DNA of 6,870 nt from Ruminococcus sp. Its GTDB lineage: Bacteria; Bacillota; Clostridia; Oscillospirales; Acutalibacteraceae. The notes under the pieces are model-generated. The model had not been told where the DNA came from and did not search any database. It saw nothing but the letters and a program-made list of their open reading frames with translations. The position numbers and the translations under genes are program-made. The stretch's first letter is position 1. Every line of letters starts with the position of its first letter. Location of the stretch: positions 1 through 6,870 of the forward strand of contig SFGA01000058.1 in NCBI GenBank assembly GCA_004556705.1, written 5' to 3'. Positions 1 to 4,641 of this stretch are shown here, piece by piece.

Positions 1-777
1 AATATCCGACAGCGTATTATTCGTATCGGTCAGCGTAAGACTGTAATTGTCTGCCGCCTGATTGTATTTCAGCGTATAGGTGGTTGCAGAGCTGCTCTTG
101 TTGGACGCAAAGCTCGGAATGGTTGCGTGGTTCTGCATCTGCGTAAGAAGCCAGTTGTAGCACTTCTCGGCAGGTCTGCCTTTGATACCCTTGAAGTAAG
201 TGTCAGCAGGAACACCGTAGCTGTTTGCTTTGAGAGTAGTCGGAGAGGTACGAAGCTGCTGCTGATACTCCCAAAGAATAATCTGTGTCGCCATAGAGAA
301 ATCGTCCTCGTTTGTTCCGCTGATCGGAGCCGTTTTACCCGGACGCCAGCCGTACACAGAGGTCAGCATAATTCCGTACTGTGCCGTTGTCGGCAGGTTC
401 TGAAAATATGAGCTGTTTGTTCCGCTTTTGCTGTCATAAGTTCCTCCGGCATTATATGGAATACCGGACTCGATACACATAATCTGTCGGGAACCGCTGC
501 TGTCCTTAATCATCAGCTTGGTTCTCGAATTGCCTGCACTTTGAGTGTGCAGACTTTCATTGCCGTTTGCATCATAGGCGATATACTGATAGGTTGAAGG
601 AGAATAATACATTTCTCCGTCTGCACTCACATACTTATCACCGTAATATGCGTTTACTGTCTTTCCTTCCTCTGCTGTAAAGGCAAAGGCAGAAAGCGGA
701 AGGGACATAATGCACATAACGGCACACAGGAGTGCGGCAGTGATGCGCTTTCCTTTGGATTTTGCAAAATTTTTCAT
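1..777 (-). CDS. Thioester-domain (TQXA-type) surface protein, N-terminal 259 residues, C-terminus beyond window edge
   Basis: The frame is open from an ATG at 777 down to base 1, giving 259 residues without a stop; the gene continues off the left edge. An in-frame TAA lies two codons upstream of the ATG, which fixes the start. A Sec signal peptide is clear: a basic head (KSKGKR, 6-11), a hydrophobic core (about 12-28), and a likely cut after SAFA (29-32) or FTA (33-35). The mature part has the two signatures of a thioester (TQXA) domain: a cysteine in QIMCIESG (Cys101) and a glutamine in MATQIILWEYQ (Gln165). In this family the two side chains form an internal thioester that can bond covalently to host or matrix surfaces. 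Such proteins are usually followed by Cna-B/SpaA repeats and an LPXTG sorting signal, none of which is visible here. The Shine-Dalgarno match (AGAAAGGA) is rather far from the ATG, about 13 nt. A terminator separates it from the lipoprotein gene upstream, so it probably has separate or read-through expression. The family call is strong; adhesin function is inferred. Confidence 0.85.
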   Translation of the reverse strand, partial: MKNFAKSKGKRITAALLCAVMCIMSLPLSAFAFTAEEGKTVNAYYGDKYVSADGEMYYSPSTYQYIAYDANGNESLHTQSAGNSRTKLMIKDSSGSRQIMCIESGIPYNAGGTYDSKSGTNSSYFQNLPTTAQYGIMLTSVYGWRPGKTAPISGTNEDDFSMATQIILWEYQQQLRTSPTTLKANSYGVPADTYFKGIKGRPAEKCYNWLLTQMQNHATIPSFASNKSSSATTYTLKYNQAADNYSLTLTDTNNTLSDI

Positions 778-810
778 TTCGGTTTAACCGTCCTTTCTTA
801 ATTTGGATAT

Positions 811-840
811 AAAAAACCCTCTGTCTTTTCGGGCAGAGGG
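811..840 (-). terminator. Intrinsic terminator after the lipoprotein gene
   Basis: On the minus strand a 7-bp stem (CCCTCTG/CAGAGGG, arms 834-840 and 817-823) with a 10-nt loop is followed by TTTTTTATAT (811-816 onward). It lies 16 bp past the lipoprotein stop codon and before the thioester-protein start at 777, so it ends the lipoprotein transcript and could reduce read-through into the adhesin gene. Confidence 0.85.
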
Positions 841-855
841 TAGGTTCTCACGAAT

Positions 856-1599
856 TCAGTACAGGAAATATATCCGGTAGCTGCCGCTTCCAAGCGGTTC
901 AATATATATCGTGAAATATTCGATTGGTGCGCCGCCGTAAGCGGTGATAATATCCGGCATCGACTGCACATAGTCCGTGAGTTTTCTTTTCAGGCGTTCT
1001 CCCTGAAACGACTCGGAAGCCGTAACAGGCGTTGCCCACGAAGCATTGTCCGGTGAGATCGCCGTTCCGTCATCGGTAGTAATATGGGTTAGTCCCATAG
1101 AGCAGCCGAGAGAAATGAGGTCGCTCCGAATTGCTTCAATGTCAAACTCGTAGTCGTAAGCTGTTTTTGGCTTTACTTCTTCCGTAGGCTGTTCTGCCGG
1201 AGGTTCTTTTTCCGGCTGGACAGGCTTTTCCGGCTCTTTTGTTTCTTCGCTTACGGGCGGTTTGGGTGCTTCGGGCTTTGGTGTTTCTATTTCTGCCTTT
1301 GGTGCGGCTGGAATATCCGTTTTGTCGGCTTCAACGGGTTTCTTGCTCTCTGTCGGAGCAGTTTCAGGCTCGTTACTTTCCGATGTCGGCTCAAAAGATG
1401 TTTTCTCCGTTTCTGTTGCTTTTTCAGGCTCAATTTCTACGGTCGTATCCGTTTCATCGGAAGTTTCCGTATTACTCACCGAAGAAGAACAGTCGGCTAT
1501 ATCCGAGCTTTCCAAAACATCGGCTTTTTCTGCATTACATCCGCACATTGAGGCAAGGAAAATGAGAACCAAGCCAAAGCATAAGATTTTGTTTTTCAT
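856..1599 (-). CDS. Secreted lipoprotein with Pro/Glu/Thr-rich stalk and conserved-looking C-terminal domain, function unknown
   Basis: This is a 247-residue protein. Residues 1-20 form a lipoprotein signal peptide (MKNK head, hydrophobic core LCFGLVLIFLASM). The best lipobox is M-C-G-C with Cys21 as the lipidated residue; Cys19 is less likely because Met would be at -1. Residues about 22-146 are a low-complexity linker dominated by Ser, Thr, Glu, Pro and Lys, with KPEAPKPP- and EPEKPVQPEKEPP-like stretches, typical of an extended wall-spanning stalk. Residues about 148-247 form a compact domain starting AYDYEFDIEAIRSDL and ending in aromatic/hydrophobic strands (EYFTIYIEPLGSGSYRIYFLY). I recall similar proteins from gut Firmicute conjugative elements but know no function. 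The start is supported by AAAGGAG (1609-1615) with a 9-nt spacer. It ends just before a terminator and lies 244 bp after parB. A role outside the membrane, such as mating-pair contact or surface exclusion, is only a guess. Confidence 0.85.
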   Translation of the reverse strand: MKNKILCFGLVLIFLASMCGCNAEKADVLESSDIADCSSSVSNTETSDETDTTVEIEPEKATETEKTSFEPTSESNEPETAPTESKKPVEADKTDIPAAPKAEIETPKPEAPKPPVSEETKEPEKPVQPEKEPPAEQPTEEVKPKTAYDYEFDIEAIRSDLISLGCSMGLTHITTDDGTAISPDNASWATPVTASESFQGERLKRKLTDYVQSMPDIITAYGGAPIEYFTIYIEPLGSGSYRIYFLY

Positions 1600-1664
1600 T
1601 GCGATTCGCTCCTTTCGCCTTCATTGTAGAAAGTTCTCTGCAATTTGACAAAGGTGCGAATAGG

Positions 1665-1696
1665 CTAATCTTTCATTTTAGCAACCACCTCCTTTA
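1665..1696 (-). promoter_or_regulatory. Very strong ribosome binding site followed by a three-codon mini-ORF (Met-Lys-Asp-stop)
   Basis: On the minus strand AAAGGAGGTGG (1685-1695), the best Shine-Dalgarno match in the window, is followed by an 11-nt spacer from GG to ATG (1674-1676), then AAA GAT TAG. The ORF is only M-K-D. An overlapping TTG CTA AAA TGA (1673-1684) would be equally short. The site is about 86 nt upstream of the lipoprotein start. It could be a leader mini-ORF acting on the lipoprotein mRNA, or the head of a gene lost by deletion. The sequence shows the elements but not their activity. Confidence 0.4.
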
Positions 1697-1720
1697 AGTG
1701 GGAATGATGCGAATTGTTTG

Positions 1721-1812
1721 AGATAGCTTTAAGTTATGAAGATAGATATATATTGAGAGATAGTTATATATCTTTCTTCGGTAGGTTAGATTGTACTTAG
1801 GGGTTAGAGTGT
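1721..1812. repeat. Short repeats with 18-19 bp spacing in the parB-lipoprotein gap
   Basis: AGATAG occurs at 1721, 1740 and 1758 (spacings 19 and 18), and GGTTAGA occurs at 1784 and 1802 (spacing 18), extended as GGTTAGATTGT and GGTTAGAGTGT. An inverted repeat AGATATATA (1744-1752) / TATATATCT (1765-1773) lies inside. The stretch is AT-rich and non-coding. Directly downstream of parB it could be a partition (centromere-like) site or an operator. The AT content makes chance repeats possible, so the reading is weak. Confidence 0.3.
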
Positions 1813-1843
1813 GAGGAAGGGGAAACGGAAAATGTTACTCCTG

Positions 1844-2791
1844 CTACCTTGCGTCACGCTCTGCCCGTTTTCTCAAATAGCTCGCATAATGCTCCAAAGC
1901 CTTGCAGACATAATCCTCCGTTTGGTTAAGGGGAATATTTTTCGGGATATACTGTCGTATCTTATCCCCACTCAGCACAATTCTCTCGCGCTGATTGGGT
2001 TTCTGCTCCGACATAATGGCTTGTATGGCTTCGGGTGTGAGTTTCTTTTCTTCAAACATCTTTCGCATACGGATTGTTTGGTCGTGGGACGGAGTGCAGT
2101 CGTTCAGGTCGATTTCATCTACCAAATCACGCTGGCAGTCCTCGTCAAGAAAAGAAATCTCAACGGCAGGTCGCATTTTCATTCTGCCCTCGTCCACAAG
2201 GTCAAGCAGTTCGGGGACAAGATTGGTCAAGCGAATATATCTGCGAATTTGCTCACGACTTTCGCCAACTTCGTTTGCTAAAACCTCGTTTGTTCGTTGC
2301 CGTTCAAAATCTGACACCACTGGTGTCGAATTTTCTTTTTTTGGTCTGCCTGCTTGCCTGTTCATTGCTTCCAAACGCATTTTGTATGCGAACGCTTTTT
2401 CCGAGGGAAGTATCTGCGACCTTTGAAAATTGCTTTCCACCATTAAGATGGTTGCTTCATCTCTCGTTAGGTCAACAACTTCACATCGGAGTGTTTCAAA
2501 GCCTGCAAGCTCACACGCTCTTTTTCGTCTGTGCCCCGAAACAAGCTCATATCTGCCGTCCTCTTTTTGACGGACGGTTGCCGGTGTGATAACCCCACGC
2601 TCCTTGACGCTCTCAACAAGCTGCATCATATCTTCATCGTCACGCACCTTAAAAGGGTGGTCGGGAAAATCGTCAATCAGCTCTAAGGGAATATCCCGGA
2701 TTTTTGCGAGTTTCGCATCATCTCTCATTTCCTGTGTTGAGAACAGGTCATCGAGCGTCGGCAGAGTGAAGTCGCTCTTTCTTCCTGCCAT
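1844..2791 (-). CDS. parB: ParB/Spo0J/RepB-family partition protein of the element
   Basis: This 315-residue protein is the DNA-binding partner of ParA, acting on the element's DNA at a parS-like site. The N-terminal ParB/sulfiredoxin-fold CTPase region has GVITPATVR (66-74), GHRRKRACELAG (86-97; the GHRR motif contacts CTP in this family) and ESNFQR (119-124, equivalent to the ENxQR box). A helix-turn-helix region follows: LPSEKAFAYKMRLEAM (128-143), and TNEVLANEVGESREQIRRYIRL (167-188) as the recognition unit. Between these helices lies a polar/basic segment of about 25 residues (RPKKENS..., about 149-166) that chromosomal Spo0J proteins usually lack. The C-terminal part (about 235-315) is charged and helical. 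The start is supported by AAAGGAGG (2801-2808) with a 9-nt spacer. The first 44 bp overlap the end of parA, so the two are co-transcribed and probably translationally coupled. Its linkage to an integration-site-like region suggests it stabilises a circular conjugative element rather than the chromosome. Confidence 0.93.
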   Translation of the reverse strand: MAGRKSDFTLPTLDDLFSTQEMRDDAKLAKIRDIPLELIDDFPDHPFKVRDDEDMMQLVESVKERGVITPATVRQKEDGRYELVSGHRRKRACELAGFETLRCEVVDLTRDEATILMVESNFQRSQILPSEKAFAYKMRLEAMNRQAGRPKKENSTPVVSDFERQRTNEVLANEVGESREQIRRYIRLTNLVPELLDLVDEGRMKMRPAVEISFLDEDCQRDLVDEIDLNDCTPSHDQTIRMRKMFEEKKLTPEAIQAIMSEQKPNQRERIVLSGDKIRQYIPKNIPLNQTEDYVCKALEHYASYLRKRAERDAR

Positions 2792-3572
2792 CGGCTAACA
2801 CCTCCTTTGTCAATTCAGCGTAAGCCTTCGCCGCAGGACTGTTCGGTTCATACTTATATATGCTGACACCTTTCGATGCTACCTCTGCGGCTTTTACTGC
2901 CATAGGAATGGCTGAGTGATATATCTTAATCACGCTTCCGTAGTTTTTCCGCAGTGCATCCGCCGTGCTTTTCGCAAGGTTTGTTCGGTTATCTACAATA
3001 TTCAGTAAGATACCGTCAATCTTCAGGTTCGGATTGATATGCTGCTTGACCTTCCCGATGGTCTGCATAAGCTGTGTCATTCCTTTTGCGGGAAGATACT
3101 GAGCCTGAACGGGAATAATTACGCTGTCTGCCGCCGCTAAAGCGTTCAGAGTTACCATACCGAGGGAAGGCATACAGTCGATCAGGATATATTCATAATC
3201 GTTCTTTACCTTATTCAGATAGGTTCTCAAAACGGTTTCACGGCTCATAGTCGTTACAAGCATCATTTCCATAGCGGACAGTTCAAGGTTTGCGGGAAGC
3301 AAATCAACATTTTCCTCGTGATGCAGAATACCGAAATGCGGGTTTCCGTTTTCTTCACGCATTATCTCGGATAACTTAGTGGTAATGGTAGTCGGCAGAC
3401 TGTCATTATCTTTCCATCCGAGGCAAGTCGTGAGGTCGCCCTGCGGATCAGCGTCTACAAGGAGTACCTTTTTACCAAGTCTCGCAAGCCCTATCCCTAA
3501 ATTGACCGTTGTGGTGGTTTTGCCTGTGCCGCCCTTCTGATTGCAGATGGCAATGGTTTTACAGTTAGGCAT
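2748..3572 (-). CDS. parA: ParA/Soj-type partition ATPase of the element
   Basis: This 274-residue cytoplasmic P-loop ATPase of the ParA/MinD superfamily would bind nucleoid DNA in its ATP form and be stimulated by ParB to move or position DNA. The deviant Walker A motif KGGTGKTT (13-20) includes the signature lysine after the first residue. Walker A' is LLVDADPQGD (37-46), and Walker B is ILIDCMPSLG (129-138), with Met where many homologues have Pro. PVQAQYLPAKGM (154-165) matches the conserved region after Walker B. Length is normal for stand-alone ParA without an N-terminal DNA-binding domain. The start is supported by AAAGGAGG (3580-3587), 7 nt from the ATG. The 3' end overlaps parB by 44 bp. 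Upstream is a long non-coding leader with strong inverted repeats, and the hairpin at 3598-3623 lies just before the ribosome site. Those are likely places for control, since ParA/ParB operons are often autoregulated. Confidence 0.95.
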   Translation of the reverse strand: MPNCKTIAICNQKGGTGKTTTTVNLGIGLARLGKKVLLVDADPQGDLTTCLGWKDNDSLPTTITTKLSEIMREENGNPHFGILHHEENVDLLPANLELSAMEMMLVTTMSRETVLRTYLNKVKNDYEYILIDCMPSLGMVTLNALAAADSVIIPVQAQYLPAKGMTQLMQTIGKVKQHINPNLKIDGILLNIVDNRTNLAKSTADALRKNYGSVIKIYHSAIPMAVKAAEVASKGVSIYKYEPNSPAAKAYAELTKEVLADGRKKERLHSADAR

Positions 3573-3597
3573 TGGCTTTCCTCCTTTCGATAGATTT

Positions 3598-3623
3598 ATA
3601 GCCGACTGTGTTCAGACGGCTAT
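3598..3623 (-). promoter_or_regulatory. Inverted repeat directly upstream of the parA ribosome binding site
   Basis: ATAGCCG-T-CTG, loop AACA, CAG-T-CGGCTAT on the minus strand: a 7-bp and a 3-bp stem flank one T-T mismatch. It lies 10 bp upstream of the AAAGGAGG of parA and has no T-tract after it, so it is not a terminator. Its dyad symmetry fits an operator for ParA/ParB, a parS-like site, or an RNA hairpin controlling access to the ribosome site. Which of these applies cannot be told from sequence alone. Confidence 0.5.
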
Positions 3624-3683
3624 GTATCAACGCAGTATTTGTTTTCAACACCCCCTGCGTAAAGCTGTTGCTTTGTGTGGGAA

Positions 3684-3899
3684 GCACATCGGTCACAGTT
3701 TGCGAAACCGTGTCATAGGAATTTCACCTCTGCCGGGTTCTCCGCCAGCTCCGTAGAGAAGTATCATTATCATTCTGACTGTCATCGCCGTATCAGGTGC
3801 AGCCTGACACTTTTACCGGGGATTCTCGCTCGCTCTATTATCAGAGGTCTTGGCGTACCCGATAAGGTGGCTCATCATCAGAACTAAAGTCCGATGTGC
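3684..3899 (-). ncRNA. Candidate large structured RNA or leader upstream of parA, family not recognised
   Basis: No gene is supported between parA and the small gene at 4125. Read on the minus strand, the stretch has nested, mutually compatible helices. P1 is GCACATCGG (3891-3899) with CCGATGTGC (3684-3692), a perfect 9 bp that can extend by G-U and A-U. P2, inside it, is ACCTCTG (3842-3848) with CAGAGGT (3726-3732), a perfect 7 bp. P3, inside P2, is an 8-bp hairpin with a CTGCA loop (3790-3810). P4, stacked next to P1, is CACGGTTT/AAACTGTG with a CGC loop (3694-3712). A CTC-TACG-GAG mini-hairpin (UNCG-type loop) also lies within P2. Downstream, ACGCAG/CTGCGT (3630-3635 with 3655-3660) and the 3598-3623 hairpin continue the folded region to the parA ribosome site. 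This could be a regulatory 5' leader, an independent RNA, or a DNA-level site such as a single-strand origin or oriT. I cannot assign it to a known riboswitch. Confidence 0.4.
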
Positions 3900-3900
3900 C

Positions 3901-3910
3901 TATATATTCA
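3901..3910 (-). promoter_or_regulatory. Possible -10 element for the parA leader transcript
   Basis: The minus strand reads TGAATATATA (3910 to 3901), a plausible -10 with a TG upstream, but no good -35 lies 16-18 bp before it; the nearby TTGACA is too close. If it is active, transcription would begin close to the 5' strand of helix P1. Weak evidence. Confidence 0.25.
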
Positions 3911-4039
3911 GTTGTCAAGGAACAGCGAAAGAGTTGCTCCTAATCGGAGTTAAAAAATAACCCTTTCACTTGTTCGGACTGGGAGAGGTCAATTTATCGG
4001 GTGTTTTTGAAAAAAAGTTTGAAAATTTTTTTGTGTCGG

Positions 4040-4081
4040 AAAAATAAAAACGCCGCCTATCCCGATAAAGGAATAAGCGGC
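4040..4081 (-). terminator. Intrinsic terminator after the 58-residue gene
   Basis: On the minus strand GCCGC (4077-4081) pairs with GCGGC (4052-4056), with further TAT/ATA and CC/GG pairing inside across small mismatches, followed by GTTTTTATTTTT (4040-4051). It lies about 45 bp past the stop codon of the small gene and separates that gene from the parA leader. Confidence 0.7.
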
Positions 4082-4124
4082 TTGCTTATATAGATCTATA
4101 TTTTATTTTTTGAAAAGGAAATGA

Positions 4125-4301
4125 CTACGAAAAAGTACGCACTATGAAAGCCTTTTTCTTTGCTTTCATCATCTTTAAGATGACTTCATCAACAGCGTCG
4201 GTGTATCTGCCTTGAGCCATAAGTGCGTTCTTCTTATCTATAAGCGAATGTATGATTTGAGAGCGTTCCTTCTCGGTTAGATTGATATAATACTTCTTCA
4301 T
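4125..4301 (-). CDS. Small conserved-looking protein of 58 residues, function unknown
   Basis: The protein runs MKKYYINLTEKERSQIIHSL... to ...AKKKAFIVRTFS and is lysine-rich, mostly helical in character, with no signal peptide or membrane segment. An upstream in-frame ATG at 4314-4316 would add five residues, but GGAGGG (4309-4314) overlaps that codon and sits 7 nt before the ATG at 4299-4301, and the predicted transcript start (about 4318) leaves almost no leader for the upstream ATG. I therefore take the downstream start. The gene has its own promoter (4325-4353) and terminator (4040-4081), making a one-gene unit at the element end beside lysS. I recall similar small proteins near the ends or regulatory regions of Firmicute conjugative elements, but no function. 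A DNA-binding or excision/regulatory role is a guess from size, charge and position. Confidence 0.75.
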   Translation of the reverse strand: MKKYYINLTEKERSQIIHSLIDKKNALMAQGRYTDAVDEVILKMMKAKKKAFIVRTFS

Positions 4302-4308
4302 TTGTAGT

Positions 4309-4314
4309 CCCTCC
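4309..4314 (-). promoter_or_regulatory. Ribosome binding site that decides the start of the 58-residue gene
   Basis: GGAGGG with a 7-nt spacer to ATG 4299-4301. It overlaps the alternative upstream ATG (4314-4316), which has no Shine-Dalgarno of its own. Confidence 0.75.
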
Positions 4315-4324
4315 ATTTGATTAC

Positions 4325-4353
4325 AGTATATCCATAATCGTTGCCAGCTTCAA
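4325..4353 (-). promoter_or_regulatory. Sigma-A promoter for the 58-residue gene
   Basis: The minus strand has TTGAAG (4348-4353) as -35, a 17-bp spacer, and TATACT (4325-4330) as -10. The predicted start near 4318 leaves about 17 nt of leader before the chosen ATG. The promoter begins 7 bp after the T-tract of the terminator at 4360-4395, giving an insulated unit. Confidence 0.75.
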
Positions 4354-4359
4354 ATATGC

Positions 4360-4395
4360 AAAAAAAGAACCCCGAACTATACAGTCCGAGGTTCT
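4360..4395 (-). terminator. Strong intrinsic terminator between lysS and the element genes
   Basis: On the minus strand a 13-bp stem (arms 4383-4395 and 4366-4378, two G-U pairs, loop GTAT) is followed by seven T (4360-4366). It is about 250 bp past the lysS stop and is the first convincing terminator there. Its outer edge touches the first TGTCGTAAA box. It would stop chromosomal read-through from lysS into the element. Confidence 0.88.
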
Positions 4396-4584
4396 GTCGT
4401 AAACATCGTTAAATGCCGAGTTTACAAGGCTTTTTTATTCAATTTACAATGTAGCCGTTACAATGAAGCCACTGGATTAACAATTTACGATTCTTGTGAT
4501 TTACGACATGCATTTGTCGTAAAAGACGAGCGATGCTCAAAAAGTCATTTGTCGTAAATTTGTCGTAACCCCCGTTTTACGACA
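4395..4584. repeat. Cluster of six TGTCGTAA(A) boxes, candidate integrase/excisionase sites at the element end
   Basis: TGTCGTAAA on the plus strand occurs at 4395-4403, 4515-4523 and 4550-4558, with TGTCGTAA at 4561-4568; the reverse form TTTACGACA is at 4500-4508 and 4576-4584. Degenerate copies (TTTACGA 4484-4490, TTTACAA 4421-4427 and 4443-4449) fill the gap. Two pairs are inverted: 4500-4508 with 4515-4523 (6-bp spacer) and 4561-4568 with 4577-4584 (8-bp spacer). Two are direct, 11 bp apart (4550 and 4561). Tyrosine integrases of Tn916-like elements bind short repeated arm sites within about 200 bp of each end, which this layout resembles. No gene lies in 4302-4641 on either strand that I can support. 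Confidence 0.6.
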
Positions 4585-4601
4585 TTTTTTTGGATTAACA
4601 A
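4473..4601. repeat. 11-bp direct repeat TGGATTAACAA (4473-4483 and 4591-4601)
   Basis: The two perfect copies are 118 bp apart. The right copy sits in a T-run/A-run context (TTTTTTGGATTAACAAAA, 4585-4602), like the T-rich/A-rich cores used by Tn916-type integrases. The right copy may mark the element-chromosome crossover region; the left copy could be an accessory site or a remnant core. Confidence 0.4.
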
Positions 4602-4641
4602 AACGCCGCAAACGCTGTCAAAACCTGATTTTTATGGGTTT

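Larger units (their letters stand above)
1..4604. mobile_element. End portion of an integrated conjugative or mobilisable element inserted downstream of lysS
   Basis: Partition genes, a thioester surface protein, a stalked lipoprotein and a small unknown gene lie next to intact housekeeping genes (lysS, greA), with a repeat cluster at the boundary. ParAB plus TQXA surface proteins is a combination known from Tn1549-like elements of gut Firmicutes. The boundary is placed at the right TGGATTAACAA copy and is approximate. The integrase, relaxase and type IV secretion genes are not in the window, so whether it is a complete conjugative element is unknown. Confidence 0.6.

Noticed and set aside
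1239..1648. Two overlapping plus-strand frames opposite the lipoprotein gene
   Set aside because: They mirror the low-complexity linker (Ser/Val- and Leu/Phe-rich readings) and lack ribosome sites.
1811..2798. Several plus-strand frames of 70-171 codons opposite parB
   Set aside because: They overlap one another in different frames across a clear parB, with no start signals or domain features.
3620..3712. Frame ending CDRCASHTKQQLYAGG...YCVDT on the minus strand
   Set aside because: There is no in-frame start codon after the preceding TGA, so it cannot be called a gene despite the CxxC-like pair.
3693..3785. 30-codon minus-strand ORF (starting MTVRMIMILLYG) inside the structured leader
   Set aside because: No Shine-Dalgarno before its ATG, and its bases are taken up by the proposed helices P2 and P4. 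It could be a leader peptide, but nothing supports translation.
3860..3885. Resemblance to C/D-box RNA motifs (TGATGA and CTGA) in the leader
   Set aside because: Bacteria do not use C/D box guide RNAs, and these short motifs are common by chance.
3541..3887. Plus-strand frames of about 70 codons opposite the parA start and leader
   Set aside because: No ribosome site, composition unlike neighbouring genes, and they coincide with the inverted-repeat region.
4421..4436. Plus-strand terminator at GGCTTTTTT
   Set aside because: The only stem (GCC/GGC) is 3 bp and no plus-strand gene precedes it.
4395..4584. CRISPR-like array
   Set aside because: The repeat units are only 8-9 bp, occur in both orientations and have irregular spacing; no cas genes are nearby.
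4605..4641. tRNA gene or tRNA fragment as the insertion target
   Set aside because: No cloverleaf or TPsiC-arm sequence is present between the repeats and the lysS stop.
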